This document shows, in pieces, positions 1 through 8,962 of a DNA stretch of 64,000 nucleotides (its first letter is position 1; each line of letters begins with the position of its first letter). This DNA comes from Oceanobacillus zhaokaii (lineage in GTDB: Bacteria > Bacillota > Bacilli > Bacillales > Amphibacillaceae), in NCBI RefSeq assembly GCF_003352005.1, contig NZ_CP024848.1, positions 877,001-941,000 of the forward strand. The letters run 5' to 3'. Under the pieces are notes generated by a model. It was not told where the DNA came from. It searched no databases and saw only the letters and a list, made by a program, of their open reading frames with translations. Made by a program: the position numbers and the translations under genes.

Positions 1-361
1 GTTATGAAGGTTATTACTGGAATAGCCATAACTTTATTCCATTTAAGACGATAATGTATTATTTGTTTTTGGCAAATGATATAAATTTCAACATACGGGT
101 TGAAAATTTAACTGGAAATATCATCGGGTTTGTACCATTTGGATTCATTCTTCCGTTATTGTCTAGTAAGTTTCAAAGTTTTAAAAAGGTTACGGTGGCA
201 ACGTTTTGTTTAAGTTTGGCATTTGAATTGTGCAACTTATTTTTAGATTAGGAAGTTTTGATGTCGATGATTTGATTATAAATACCCTTGATGGAATGAC
301 AGGATATATACCAATTAAACTTGTTAGTATGGGGAAACACTTAAGGGGTTGTGTACGATAA
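1..361 (+). pseudogene. VanZ-family membrane protein, frameshifted and cut by window edge
   Basis: Reading from base 3 gives a VanZ-like sequence (IPFKTI, then ENLTGNIIGFVPFGFILP) that stops at 249-251. The family continuation, LGSFDVDDLIINTLDGMTGYI, is encoded directly after it but in another frame (245-361). One base therefore appears to be missing near 240-245, in a T-rich run. VanZ-like proteins are small multi-spanning membrane proteins, some linked to teicoplanin resistance. The 5' end lies outside the window. The second segment overlaps the start of the next gene by 13 bases, so the two may once have been translationally coupled. A sequencing error in the T run is the main alternative to a true pseudogene. 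Confidence 0.75.
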
Positions 362-1608
362 GAAACATAAAAAATTGGAAAGATCTAATATTTTTATTGT
401 CTTCAATAGGAATTTCGAGTATCGGTGATTTTATTTATTTAGTAGCAATTAATATTATGGTATTTCAGCTTACAGGTTCAGCAGCAGCTGTCGCTGGTCT
501 TTGGATCATTGGACCATTAACGAATATCGTAACTAAATTCTGGACTGGTAGTTTTATTGATTATCGGAGTAAAAGAAAAGTAATGATAGTAACGTACATA
601 ATCAGAGCTATTTTCATCTTCTTGATTCCATTCGTACCAAACATGGCAGTTATTTACGGAATATTAGTTATTCTAAGTGTGGCAAAAGCATTTTTTAATC
701 CATCATCCATGACGTATGTTGCTATCCTTATTCCAAAAGAAAAAAGAAAACGCTTTAATTCAATTCGTTCATTTGCAAGTTCAGGAGCTTTTATAATCGG
801 CCCCGCAATTGGTGGTTCACTTATAATATTAACATCTGTTGAAGTGACTTTATGGATGAATGCTATATTCTTTTTAATTTCAGCAGTTTTATTATTATTT
901 CTTCCTGAAAAAGAAAACATTGATAAAGAATCAATTCCAACATTGACTATTGCACAATTGATCCGTGACTTTACAGTCGTTCAGAAATTCATATTAAAGA
1001 ATAAATATGTATCTTTTGTGTATCTTGGTTTTATTATGATTATGATATTCTCTTTTGCGATGGATGCTCAAGAGGTCGTTTTTACCCAACAAGTGGTGGG
1101 ACTTTCTGAATTTGATTATAGTTTATTGATTAGTATAACTGGAATCGGTTCTGTTTTTGGAGCCTTCTTATTATCGGTGTTTTCCAATAAAATCTCACTT
1201 AGATATATGATTACGATTGGGTTAATCATGATGACGATTGGCTATGTAATCTATGCATTTTCGTGGTCGTTTACCTCCATCGTAGTTGGGTTTGTAATCT
1301 TAGGGTTCTTCAATGTATTCTTAAATGCAGGAATCATGACCTTCTATCAAAATAATGTTCCTGTTGATATCATGGGAAGAGTTACGAGCATTTACGATTT
1401 AATCCAGAGTTCTATTCAGGTATTTTTTATTTTAGTTATTGGAATTGCAGCAGATCTTGTTTCCTTGCGACTTATCATCGTCACTTTGGCCCTAGTCATG
1501 TTGATGTCATCAATAATTTTTTCAATTTCAGTACTAAAGCAAAATAAAAAGAGTTTTTATCGAGAAGATGATTATGATAAAGGAGAATTAAATTTAAAAG
1601 TAAAATGA
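349..1608 (+). CDS. MFS transporter, MefA-like drug exporter group
   Basis: The product is 419 residues with about twelve hydrophobic segments, the usual size for the major facilitator superfamily. The loop between helices 2 and 3 carries a motif A-like stretch (GSFIDYRSKRK, residues 67-77). The closest general match by eye is the macrolide-efflux MefA/YfmO-like exporter group, so it probably pumps a small molecule out using the proton gradient. Substrate cannot be told from sequence. The start is TTG at 349, inside the end of the VanZ remnant, with AAGGGG directly upstream. This is a weak arrangement, and no ATG lies in frame just before it. A hairpin terminator follows at 1693-1728. The C-terminal tail is charged and cytosolic. 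Confidence 0.85.
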   Translation: MCTIRNIKNWKDLIFLLSSIGISSIGDFIYLVAINIMVFQLTGSAAAVAGLWIIGPLTNIVTKFWTGSFIDYRSKRKVMIVTYIIRAIFIFLIPFVPNMAVIYGILVILSVAKAFFNPSSMTYVAILIPKEKRKRFNSIRSFASSGAFIIGPAIGGSLIILTSVEVTLWMNAIFFLISAVLLLFLPEKENIDKESIPTLTIAQLIRDFTVVQKFILKNKYVSFVYLGFIMIMIFSFAMDAQEVVFTQQVVGLSEFDYSLLISITGIGSVFGAFLLSVFSNKISLRYMITIGLIMMTIGYVIYAFSWSFTSIVVGFVILGFFNVFLNAGIMTFYQNNVPVDIMGRVTSIYDLIQSSIQVFFILVIGIAADLVSLRLIIVTLALVMLMSSIIFSISVLKQNKKSFYREDDYDKGELNLKVK

Positions 1609-1637
1609 AATAGGAAATTCTTGTATTTTATAATGAT

Positions 1638-1654
1638 GTTAACTGGTAGTTAAC
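1638..1654. repeat. Perfect inverted repeat after the MFS gene
   Basis: GTTAACT and AGTTAAC are separated by GGT, giving a perfect short hairpin 30 bases after the MFS stop. There is no T tract, so it is not a standard terminator. It sits beside copies of the short repeat family described at 5707. Confidence 0.5.
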
Positions 1655-1692
1655 ATTTTGAATAGCTTCTTGAGCTAACTGGGGCAATAGTT

Positions 1693-1728
1693 AAACAAGG
1701 TGATCCAACTGGAATCACCTTGTTTTTA
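1693..1728 (+). terminator. Rho-independent terminator of the MFS gene
   Basis: The arms AACAAGGTGAT and ATCACCTTGTT form an 11-bp stem, followed by a T run. It lies 85 bases past the MFS stop. Confidence 0.85.
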
Positions 1729-1862
1729 TGGTTAAAATTCTAATTTTATTTTTGAAATATTATGTTAGTATCGAGGTAATGTTTAAGCTATCGGGGCAGG
1801 TTTGTTGAAAAGTAACTTTTGAAAATGCATACTTGTACGATATTAAAAAAAGTTGTTTATAA

Positions 1863-1902
1863 ATAGGGTAGCGTCAGGAGAATGCTGATTTACAACGATA
1901 AG
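1863..1902 (+). repeat. Short dispersed repeat R2, copy 1
   Basis: About 40 bases reading AGGGTAGCGTCAGGAGAATG and onward recur at 22255-22297 with only a few differences. Each copy is followed within about 50 bases by a hairpin. Here the hairpin is the imperfect repeat at about 1921-1970, which may end the leftward anti-sigma transcript. The origin of the element is unknown. Confidence 0.6.
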
Positions 1903-1975
1903 AGTTTAGTCATAAACAACTAACTCCCGAATCATCCCCGTAAAAAACAGGATAATTCAGGAGTTGTTTTACATT

Positions 1976-3007
1976 CTATTTTTTAAGCAGCTCCACTTCA
2001 CCAATTCCCTCTACAATAAGTTTTAGTTTGTTGGCCTCGCTATAGGAGGTTATTGGGAAGTTTGTTGAAATAATCGTTTTGTTATTTCTTGTACTTTTTC
2101 TAAAACCAGTTACTCCATATTCATTACCATCTTCATCTACGATTTTCATATCTACAAAAGTATTTTCATTTTCATATATCCCATCCAATGAAAAAGTTAG
2201 ATTTAGTGATGTTGGATTTGCGTTAGCTTTGGTAACTTGAATGATGGATGTTTGATCCTTCATAGCATACTGAACAGTTAAATCGGGTTTTTCATTATCC
2301 TTGTTGGCGACTGACAGTTTCCAATTCCCATCAATTTTTTTGATTTCCCCCGTATTGTAGAAAACATTGACACTTTCCACTTCTATTACAGCATCTCTTA
2401 AAGAAGGAATAACACCTTCATTGGAATCTGTTAACACATCATACTGAATTTCCCCCGTTTTTATATCCAATATTGGATTTTGATGCTCAGAACCAGATGT
2501 ATATCTGTTGTCACCCTTCAAGGGTTTTGTATCTGGAATAAACTCATAAATGTAATCGCCATCACCATTTTTTAATCGGTAATCCATCGAAACTTCCCTT
2601 ACATTATTTAAGATTGAGGGATCTTCAAATGCTAGATGGAAATTTAACCCCAATTTATTAGCATCCGAAAAATGTTTATCTAGCGTTATTTTAATACCCT
2701 GATCGGTAATCGTGCTATCACTTTCCTGTATAAACCCATTATTTATGGCTTGCTCTATGCCCTTATCTCCAAAGTTAAAAAATTCGTTGATACTGGCCAT
2801 TACATGTTCATTTGTAAGAACTACACCAGTTACGATAAGGGCGCAAGCAGCAGTAGCTACTCTTTTCCAAATGAAATTGACTTTCTTCTTCTTTGATTTG
2901 GCCCGAATAATATCATAGGATTGATCCAGAGACTTCCTTACCTTGACAGGCATCTCTTTTTCTTCACTCATAATCTGATTAAACTCTTTTTCAAAGCTAT
3001 TTTTCAT
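1976..3007 (-). CDS. DUF4179-type anti-sigma factor
   Basis: This is a 343-residue protein with a cytosolic N-terminal helical region (1-45), one membrane segment near residues 50-68 (ATAACALIVTGVVL), and a long extracellular beta-rich domain of the DUF4179/DUF5643 kind. Proteins of this build hold an ECF sigma factor at the membrane and release it on an envelope signal. Its gene overlaps the upstream sigma gene by 11 bases, so the two are translationally coupled, which strongly supports the partner assignment. The start at 3007 lies inside the sigma gene, as usual for such pairs. The signal sensed is unknown. Confidence 0.8.
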   Translation of the reverse strand: MKNSFEKEFNQIMSEEKEMPVKVRKSLDQSYDIIRAKSKKKKVNFIWKRVATAACALIVTGVVLTNEHVMASINEFFNFGDKGIEQAINNGFIQESDSTITDQGIKITLDKHFSDANKLGLNFHLAFEDPSILNNVREVSMDYRLKNGDGDYIYEFIPDTKPLKGDNRYTSGSEHQNPILDIKTGEIQYDVLTDSNEGVIPSLRDAVIEVESVNVFYNTGEIKKIDGNWKLSVANKDNEKPDLTVQYAMKDQTSIIQVTKANANPTSLNLTFSLDGIYENENTFVDMKIVDEDGNEYGVTGFRKSTRNNKTIISTNFPITSYSEANKLKLIVEGIGEVELLKK

Positions 3008-3527
3008 ATACCATCACTCCCTCATTTTTATAATAGTTGTTTCTCAATATCGATTTGGCCCTAGAAAGTCTGGATTTAATAGTCCCTTCGGGTTCCTTTA
3101 AAAATTCACTAATTTCTTTAATATTCAATCCGACAATATAGTATAAAATTAGTGCCAACCTATAGACTTCATTTAAACTATTAAGTGCATCTTCTAATTC
3201 GATTTTCTGAAATCCATCATTTCCTTTTTCGGGGAGAAAGTGATCATTGATCACCGAAAGGTTTTTCTTCTTATTTAGCAAGCTGTTACATTTATTTATT
3301 AGGATTTTGCAAATCCAAGTATTAAAGTACTCATCGTTTTTTAGAGTATGTAATTTTTCATAAGCCGAGATAATAGCATCCTGCATAGCATCAGCTACAT
3401 CTTCATCATTGTTTAACAATTTACTTGCAGTCCGATACAATACATCTTCGTATTGCTTTACAAGTGAAACAAACGCTTCTCCATCGCCCTTTTTTGCCTT
3501 TTTGACTAATTTTTTTAGTGATCCCAT
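2997..3527 (-). CDS. ECF RNA polymerase sigma factor
   Basis: A 176-residue sigma-70 family protein of the extracytoplasmic-function class. Region 2 spans about residues 10-80 (FVSLVKQYEDVLYRTASKLL, then DAMQDAIISAYEKL). Region 4 spans about 115-165 and contains the helix-turn-helix IKEISEFLKEPEGTIKSRLSR. It directs RNA polymerase to a small regulon, usually including its own operon. The ATG at 3527 is preceded by a GGGGGTG ribosome site. It is the first gene of a two-gene leftward unit with the anti-sigma gene, which it overlaps. Targets cannot be inferred from this window. Confidence 0.9.
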   Translation of the reverse strand: MGSLKKLVKKAKKGDGEAFVSLVKQYEDVLYRTASKLLNNDEDVADAMQDAIISAYEKLHTLKNDEYFNTWICKILINKCNSLLNKKKNLSVINDHFLPEKGNDGFQKIELEDALNSLNEVYRLALILYYIVGLNIKEISEFLKEPEGTIKSRLSRAKSILRNNYYKNEGVMVYEK

Positions 3528-3660
3528 TCAGACACCCCCTTCTACAGTTTTTTTGTTTTTCAATATATTAGATATGGGAGAGTACCCATTGGTTGCATAG
3601 AATATAATAATTTTATAAAACTCAAAGAAAATAAGCTGTTCGATATACTGGTCACTACAA

Positions 3661-3914
3661 TGTGTCAAACAACCTAATTTGAAAAACACGGCCAATTTTG
3701 ATTGTATCATGTTGGACGGTACTGAGATAAATATTGGAAATAATGTATGGATTGGATCGGGGTACATATCAATCAAGGTGTCACAATAGGAGATAATACA
3801 ATCATTGGTTCTGGCAGTGTAATTACAAAAAATAATCCAACAAATGTAGTAGTAGCTGGTGGTAGAGTAATTCGAGAAGTTATAGAAAAGGATAGAACTG
3901 GGTTTAAAGTATAG
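3661..3914 (+). pseudogene. Maltose/galactoside O-acetyltransferase remnant
   Basis: One frame gives ANFDCIMLD joined straight to [14 protein letters not shown]. The next frame continues [20 protein letters not shown] and ends at 3912-3914. These are pieces of the left-handed beta-helix acetyltransferases (Maa/NodL/LacA). The stretch of about 45 residues normally lying between the first two pieces is missing, and a frameshift lies near 3765. The N-terminal half is absent. It is a decayed gene with both an internal deletion and a frameshift. Confidence 0.75.
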
Positions 3915-4048
3915 TCTTTAGATTAAAGTAGTGCTTTATCTTAATATTTAAAGAAAGTTTAATAAGCGCCTCTTTTCTTATTAAACTAAATGGTGCAATA
4001 GTTAAAGATAAGATTGAACGGCAGCCATTGCGCTAAAGTGGCAGAATA

Positions 4049-4237
4049 GTGAAAGAAGAGAAGTTAATAATTGGCATAATAATCTTGTTTGCATTTTGGT
4101 TAATACTCCCGATTTTCAACATAAACTCATCATATGTGATACCTAATTTAATAGAATGGGCTACAAAGTTCATTCTTCCTTGGATAATTTTGTATTGGTT
4201 AATTAGATTGGTTAAAGGTATAGATAAAATTAAATAA
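4049..4237 (+). CDS. Small two-helix membrane protein, hypothetical
   Basis: A 62-residue product with two strongly hydrophobic segments (about 7-24 and 40-56) and a basic C-terminus. I do not recognise the family. The only reasonable start is GTG at 4049, and that codon lies inside a copy of the short repeat family (about 4030-4055). The upstream sequence has no clear ribosome site. The repeat may thus have supplied the start, or the gene may be a remnant. A small hairpin follows at 4256-4279. Confidence 0.4.
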   Translation: MKEEKLIIGIIILFAFWLILPIFNINSSYVIPNLIEWATKFILPWIILYWLIRLVKGIDKIK

Positions 4238-4255
4238 CTTATTCAAGTAAAGGGT

Positions 4256-4279
4256 GCATTACTGAAAGATGGGTAATGC
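4256..4279 (+). terminator. Weak hairpin after the small membrane gene
   Basis: GCATTAC and GTAATGC pair across a 10-base loop, followed by a pyrimidine-rich TTCTTCC. It is short, so termination is uncertain. Confidence 0.35.
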
Positions 4280-4470
4280 TTCTTCCTTATTGAAGTAAGG
4301 TCGCAGGTTAGTTCCGAGGATTTACAATGTTCAGTTCAAAAATATCTTCAATAAGGTTAGTTTCCTAAATGCAGAGAAACTAACCTTAATTATCTCAAAA
4401 TTCCTTTATATCTGGCTCTTATTTCTACCCCAATATCTTCAATTGGTTCTCTCGTAACACACATACCCAG

Positions 4471-5076
4471 TTATTTAACAACGGATTTTATCAGAACTGC
4501 CTTTTCTAATTCGTAAAAGTTCCTTTTCCCCACTTTCCATGCATTCGGAGGTGGTACCTCTGGAGAATCTAGACGTAATCTTACTGTGGTTAATGATGTT
4601 AATCCACCATCAATATAAAGAAAACCTCTGTCACGTTGCTCGATGTACATATCGTAAAAAATGGGGTTACGATTCACTATGTATTGTGCAAAATAGTTCA
4701 TGCTTTCCTCTAATGCCTTAAAACCTATGGATAGATCGGTTTTGACTTCTTCTAATGGCTTTTTTATATCCTCTGGCAATGCCTCGGGTACCTTTAGGTT
4801 AGCTAAGGTCAAAGAGCTATCAGCAAACTTTTCCTTTGCCAATAAAGCAATATTATACAAAGTTTCTTCATCTGTTTTCCCTTTCAGCTTATCCAGTTTA
4901 CTCAATGGTTTCGTGCCAAAAGCAATCAAATCGAAGATTCTTTCCTCAAAGTCCAAAAATGCCTGCTGTTTAGAATCGCTCACAGTTTCAGCTAAGGAAA
5001 CATGAGGTTGAATAGAAATAGAAAAGCAAATAAATAATAAGCTGAGAATGTACTTACATACCCAACGAAATATTAT
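4471..5076 (-). pseudogene. Secreted protein with a lost or ATA start codon
   Basis: Downstream of the GTG at 4983 there is a 170-residue soluble protein. The frame stays open upstream and encodes a good signal peptide: basic RWVCKY, then a hydrophobic core ILSLLFICFSISI, then VSLA before ETV, a signal peptidase I site. A near-perfect ribosome site, GGAGGTGG (5084-5091), sits 7 bases before an in-frame ATA at 5076. No ATG, GTG or TTG occurs between it and the mature region. Either ATA is the start or a start ATG was mutated. Using 5076 the product is 201 residues. The mature part has no family I recognise. Confidence 0.55.
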
Positions 5077-5179
5077 GATATAACCACCTCCACCTTCCCC
5101 TTTTACATATGATGCCCTGAATTATTGTTTTTATCTTTTAATAATTACAGGCACAGCCTTTTAACCAAGGTGATACAGA

Positions 5180-5269
5180 AATCTATCCCATAGTAATTTT
5201 ATTAAAGATGTTGCTTAAAAGTGGGGAGTGTCTCGTACGGCGATTTATCGCTATTTAGAAAAGCAATAA
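5180..5269 (+). pseudogene. Serine recombinase (resolvase) C-terminal remnant
   Basis: The frame ending at 5269 reads WGVSRTAIYRYLEKQ, which matches the DNA-binding helix-turn-helix at the C-terminus of Tn3-type resolvases and invertases. The catalytic domain is absent and upstream codons are out of frame. About 450 further bases up to 5790 hold only short broken frames, including one ending KFVNRAKEIGYKIENK near 5612 that I cannot assign. Confidence 0.5.
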
Positions 5270-5706
5270 AAAGACCTGATAATCTTCTTATGTGAAAAGT
5301 GAAAAATAGCTGGGTCTTATATTTTATGTGCAAAATGGCACTTTAAATTAGAGGGTAGGCTAGTACTAGATATAATGAAAGATTATACAACTCATTAAGC
5401 AAAAGCATATTCAGAATTAATAATAGATTTTCCAAATGATTTGCAGGGTTCCAAGTGGTGTGTTTGAGAAGAAGCATATAAAAATATTTTAACGAACGGG
5501 TTATAAAAGATACTACATAAAAGAAGAACTGTTTCTACCCAGTGGGGAAAAGGAAACACATATAAATTCGTTAATCGAGCAAAAGAAATTGGGTATAAAA
5601 TCGAAAATAAATAAATATAAATGGGTTGCTATAAATTCCAACGAGAACTTAAACTATATGGTGTATTAATACAACAATAAGATTGTGAAAATGACGGTCT
5701 TTTTTT

Positions 5707-5734
5707 ATTACTAAAGGGGCAGGTTAGTTCAATA
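5707..5734 (+). repeat. Short intergenic repeat R1 (best copy of a family)
   Basis: The core is CTAAAGGGGCAGGTTAGTT, with CTAA and TTAG as inverted ends around a G-rich middle. Diverged copies occur at about 1672-1695, 1785-1810, 3981-4007, 4030-4055, 4242-4268 and 4289-4318. All lie in the first 6 kb and in gene-poor DNA. They are not the ends of any element I recognise. Confidence 0.55.
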
Positions 5735-5790
5735 ATTAAATCTCATTTGTTATAATCAGGATAAAATTTTAATTATTATTAGGAGATAAG

Positions 5791-6186
5791 ATGTTTAAGA
5801 AAATTAAGGCTTGGGCAAAAAAATTAAAAAGACAGATATTTATTCTCTACTATGCTTGTAAAGATGACCGAGTACCTTGGTATGCAAAAGTATTTACTGC
5901 TTGTGTTGTTGCTTATGCGTTCAGTCCAATCGACTTAATACCAGATTTCATACCCATTCTTGGCTATTTAGATGAGGTAATTCTTCTTCCATTAGGGATA
6001 ATGTTCGCATTGAAGATGATACCGAAGGATGTATTATCTAATTGTAAAGTAAAGGCAGAAGAAATGATGAGAAATGGTAAGCCAAAGAATTGGATAGTTG
6101 GTTCACTAATAGTATTGATATGGGGCGTAATTACAGTTTGGGCTGTTATAAAAATTTATCAATTATTCAACTACCATGAAAATTAA
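5791..6186 (+). CDS. YkvA/DUF1232 family membrane protein
   Basis: A 131-residue protein with the DUF1232 core at about residues 32-70: VPWYAKVFTACVVAYAFSP, then IDLIPDFIPILGYLDEVILL. It is followed by a short linker and a C-terminal transmembrane helix (about 104-125). The SPIDLIPDFIPxLGxLDD signature is the hallmark of the family. Its function is not well defined; members are common in Bacillus (YkvA). AGGAGA lies 5 bases before the ATG. The gene stands alone between decayed DNA and an IS fragment, so context says little. Confidence 0.85.
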   Translation: MFKKIKAWAKKLKRQIFILYYACKDDRVPWYAKVFTACVVAYAFSPIDLIPDFIPILGYLDEVILLPLGIMFALKMIPKDVLSNCKVKAEEMMRNGKPKNWIVGSLIVLIWGVITVWAVIKIYQLFNYHEN

Positions 6187-6296
6187 CTTCTGAAATATTG
6201 ATAAAAAGGCAACACTAAATAGAACGCAGCTCATTCATTTTTTTAAAAAGGGGAGAGCGCCGGATTCCAAGATCTATTGAAGTTGAATGGGTCAGT

Positions 6297-6745
6297 TTAA
6301 GACGCTTCTGGTTCCACAATGGAAACAGTGTAACCAAGACTTTCCAGTCTTCGTAATGAATGCCGAACAATAGATTGTTGTTTTTGTTTATCGAAGTAAT
6401 CTTCTCCTAAATCTACATACATTTCTTTACGGGTCAAAAGATAATAGGAGATTCTCAATATCGCATGAGCTACTACAATCCCTGCACGTTTTTTACCTTT
6501 TCGTGCTGCAGTACGGCGATAAAGTGCACCAAGATAGTTTTTTGATCCCCGGACCGAATGAGCTGCTTCTATTAATGCTGATTTCAAGTATTTGTTTCCA
6601 TTTTTAGTTTTTGAAGATTTCCTTTTTCCAGCACTTTCGTTATTACCAGGAACTAATCCCGACCATGAGCACATTTGAGATGCGCTAGGAAATTGGCTCT
6701 TAATATCTGTTCCAAGTTCTGCATCCATTATAATAACCTCCTATT
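6297..6745 (-). pseudogene. IS110-family transposase, C-terminal fragment
   Basis: The last roughly 145 residues match the Transposase_20 part of IS110 transposases: AELGTDIKSQFPSASQMCSW, then SGLVPGNNESAGKRKSSKT and NKYLKSALIEAAHSV. The N-terminal DEDD catalytic region is missing. A stop codon lies a few codons upstream of the internal ATG at 6728. That ATG happens to have AGGAGG before it, so a truncated peptide could be made, but it could not transpose. The element is a dead insertion-sequence relic. Confidence 0.85.
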
Positions 6746-6904
6746 TCCAGTTTAATCAAAAGATAATATATTAAGTAATGCATTGTTCGTTCAAAGACAT
6801 ATCTTTCCTTGATGTGTTGAAACTTGTTATTAATATTGTAAAAAAGTTAATAATTACCTCTTATAGGGTATCGGTTACTATCTAAATAGAGGAGGAAAGA
6901 ACTT

Positions 6905-7075
6905 TTGTTAAATAATAATGATATTACTATGTTTAAAATAGATTTAAATAAATTGGTAGCTGAATATAAAAGATGTAATATCTCTATGATTAAAGAAATA
7001 ATTAAACAAGAGATTGATATCCTACTAGATGTAATTAATAAGCAAAACAATCCTAAGAGAAATTTAAACAAATAG
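6905..7075 (+). CDS. Small charged hypothetical protein
   Basis: A 56-residue open frame starts with TTG at 6905, preceded by a strong GAGGAGGAAAG ribosome site (6889-6899). The product (MLNNNDITMFKIDLNKLVAE and onward) is rich in Asn, Lys and Ile and predicted mostly helical, with no membrane segment. I do not recognise a family. The good ribosome site is the main support, and the gene lies between an IS110 relic and a decayed conjugation gene, so it may be mobile-element cargo. Confidence 0.45.
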   Translation: MLNNNDITMFKIDLNKLVAEYKRCNISMIKEIIKQEIDILLDVINKQNNPKRNLNK

Positions 7076-7138
7076 CTCATACTTTTAATTTTTGTAAGCC
7101 TCTTCAATTCTGTTCAACTCGAACTTCTCAACGAAAAA

Positions 7139-8108
7139 ATGCATAATGTCAATCTTACGGGAGGATGGTGTGCACGGGGAAGGGCAAATGGGTACGTGAA
7201 TGATTACATCGAAAGAGGGATATTTTCTAAAAGAAGCAGAGCTAAATACGATTCAAGGAATCCATATGTTGCGCTTGCTGCAGAGGAAGGCATTATCTTA
7301 GGAAGAGATCAGAATAAAAAACAGTTGATACTCCTTCCTGAACAAACGGATGCTGATAACCACAATGTTCTCACTTTCGGTTCCTCCGGAGCTTCTAAGG
7401 GACAAGCCAATGTGTTACCAAATCTAGTGAATATCCGAAGCCAAAATATGTTTGGAACGGATCCAAAAGGGGAACTATTTTTATTAACTGCGCCATTGAA
7501 ACGGGATCAAGGATATGCGGTGTACCAAATTGATTTTATTGACTTTGAGCAAAGTCGATATAACCCATTGGATTATGTGTTTACGGACGTAGATGCGCAG
7601 AATCTATCCATGACCATAGCTGCGAACTCTAAAAGAGATGATAAGGAAGATTTCTTCATGGAACGGGCACAAAAAATGCTGTTAGGATTAATCGTTTATT
7701 GTAAAAGCACGAATCCGACAACTAACAATGACGTGATTAATATTTATAATGCATATGTCGCGCCAGATGAAGACACGTTTGCTGTATTTGTTGAAGATAT
7801 TGTAGGAAGAGAGCCCACAGCTTATCAAACATTAAAGGGGCTTAACTACACTACAATCTAGTACGAGAGCGAGCGTACTATCCAGTTTTGATTCCCAGAA
7901 CTCTATATTCAAGATGAATAAAGTGACTAAAATGACACAAAATAGTGATTTTAACTTCTATGACTTTCAAAAGCGCAAAAATATCTAATATGTGAAAATA
8001 CCAATGCGTAAAAATGCCTTCCAGGCCATAACAGCAACATTCTTCGACCAACTAATCGATGCACTCTATTCCATCGCAGATAAACAACCCAATCATAGAC
8101 AAAATTGA
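7139..8108 (+). pseudogene. Type IV coupling protein (VirD4/TraG-like) remnant
   Basis: The intact part (7139-7861, 240 residues) carries the NTP-binding region of a conjugative coupling protein: FGSSGASKGQANVLPN (Walker A, K at residue 87), then MFGTDPKGELFLLTA. Such proteins are about 600 residues and feed DNA to a type IV secretion channel. The frame stops at 7861. Later pieces remain out of frame, for example NAFQAITATFFDQLIDALYS near 8010-8090, the segment just before Walker B. The N-terminal membrane helices are also absent. It marks a dead integrative-conjugative or plasmid-derived segment. Bases 8110-8800 hold no readable gene. Confidence 0.75.
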
Positions 8109-8822
8109 TTAATCCTATACTAAATAATTTCTTATTTCGTTTAAATCGCTTCTAGCAACAACAACTTAGAGGATGAGAACGAGTTAATGAGCTTCTTACA
8201 TGATATTGAAGTATGAGCTCCTGACAGTTCATACAATTTGCAAAATGTAGATGCTGAGTTTCGCGTTAGTATGAACAAAGGGATCCAAGGATTCAAAATA
8301 AAAAATCAACAAAATAGAAGGGAAAGCGAAGTTAAGTCAAAACCATCCATTACAGGGACAAGAGCTAATTATTAATCAACTCGAACAGATTTCATTATTA
8401 TGAAATCAAACCTAAAAAATAATGTTGAATGTTACTACGTTAACGGGCTATCTAACATTAGAATTCCCTTCATGTTGTAAACCTGAATTATCCTAACACC
8501 ACCTTAAATTGTAAGTGCAAAAGCTAATAGACTTGGTTCTTAAAGAATGATTCTCTATTTATAGATTAGTAGCCTTAAGGCTACATGAAGCTGGCAGCGG
8601 GATATTACGTTGGCCGGCAATATAAAGAAGATGGGGAATATCTCAGATTTTGTAGTTATATTGTCTAAAAAGCAGAAAATAATCTTCATACAATTTGTGT
8701 ATTGTTTAGCCGTTCAATTATTGTTAATATAATGAATACATTGGATAGGATCATTCACTGTCAGAAGTAATCCATCTGAATCGGTGTAACTATTGAATGA
8801 ATTTCGAACTTACATTTCAAAA

Positions 8823-8837
8823 TTGAAAGCGCTTAAT
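8823..8837 (+). promoter_or_regulatory. Candidate cre site (CcpA) upstream of MHS transporter
   Basis: TTGAAAGCGCTTAAT matches the catabolite-responsive element consensus WTGNAANCGNWNNCW at all but one position. It lies about 125 bases before the transporter start. If used, CcpA would repress or adjust uptake when preferred sugars are present. Confidence 0.5.
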
Positions 8838-8962
8838 TAAAGGTCGTAGGTGGGGAATGTCTTTTGTATTTATCGTTTTTCTTTTATATGAAACGAATAT
8901 CAATCAATCTACTCAGGAAAATTTTTAATTATCATATCCTATTTGAGGATGGAGGAAGAAAT

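Noticed and set aside
3528..3776. 82-codon minus-strand frame
   Set aside because: It overlaps the acetyltransferase remnant and the sigma-gene leader and shows no protein-like pattern.
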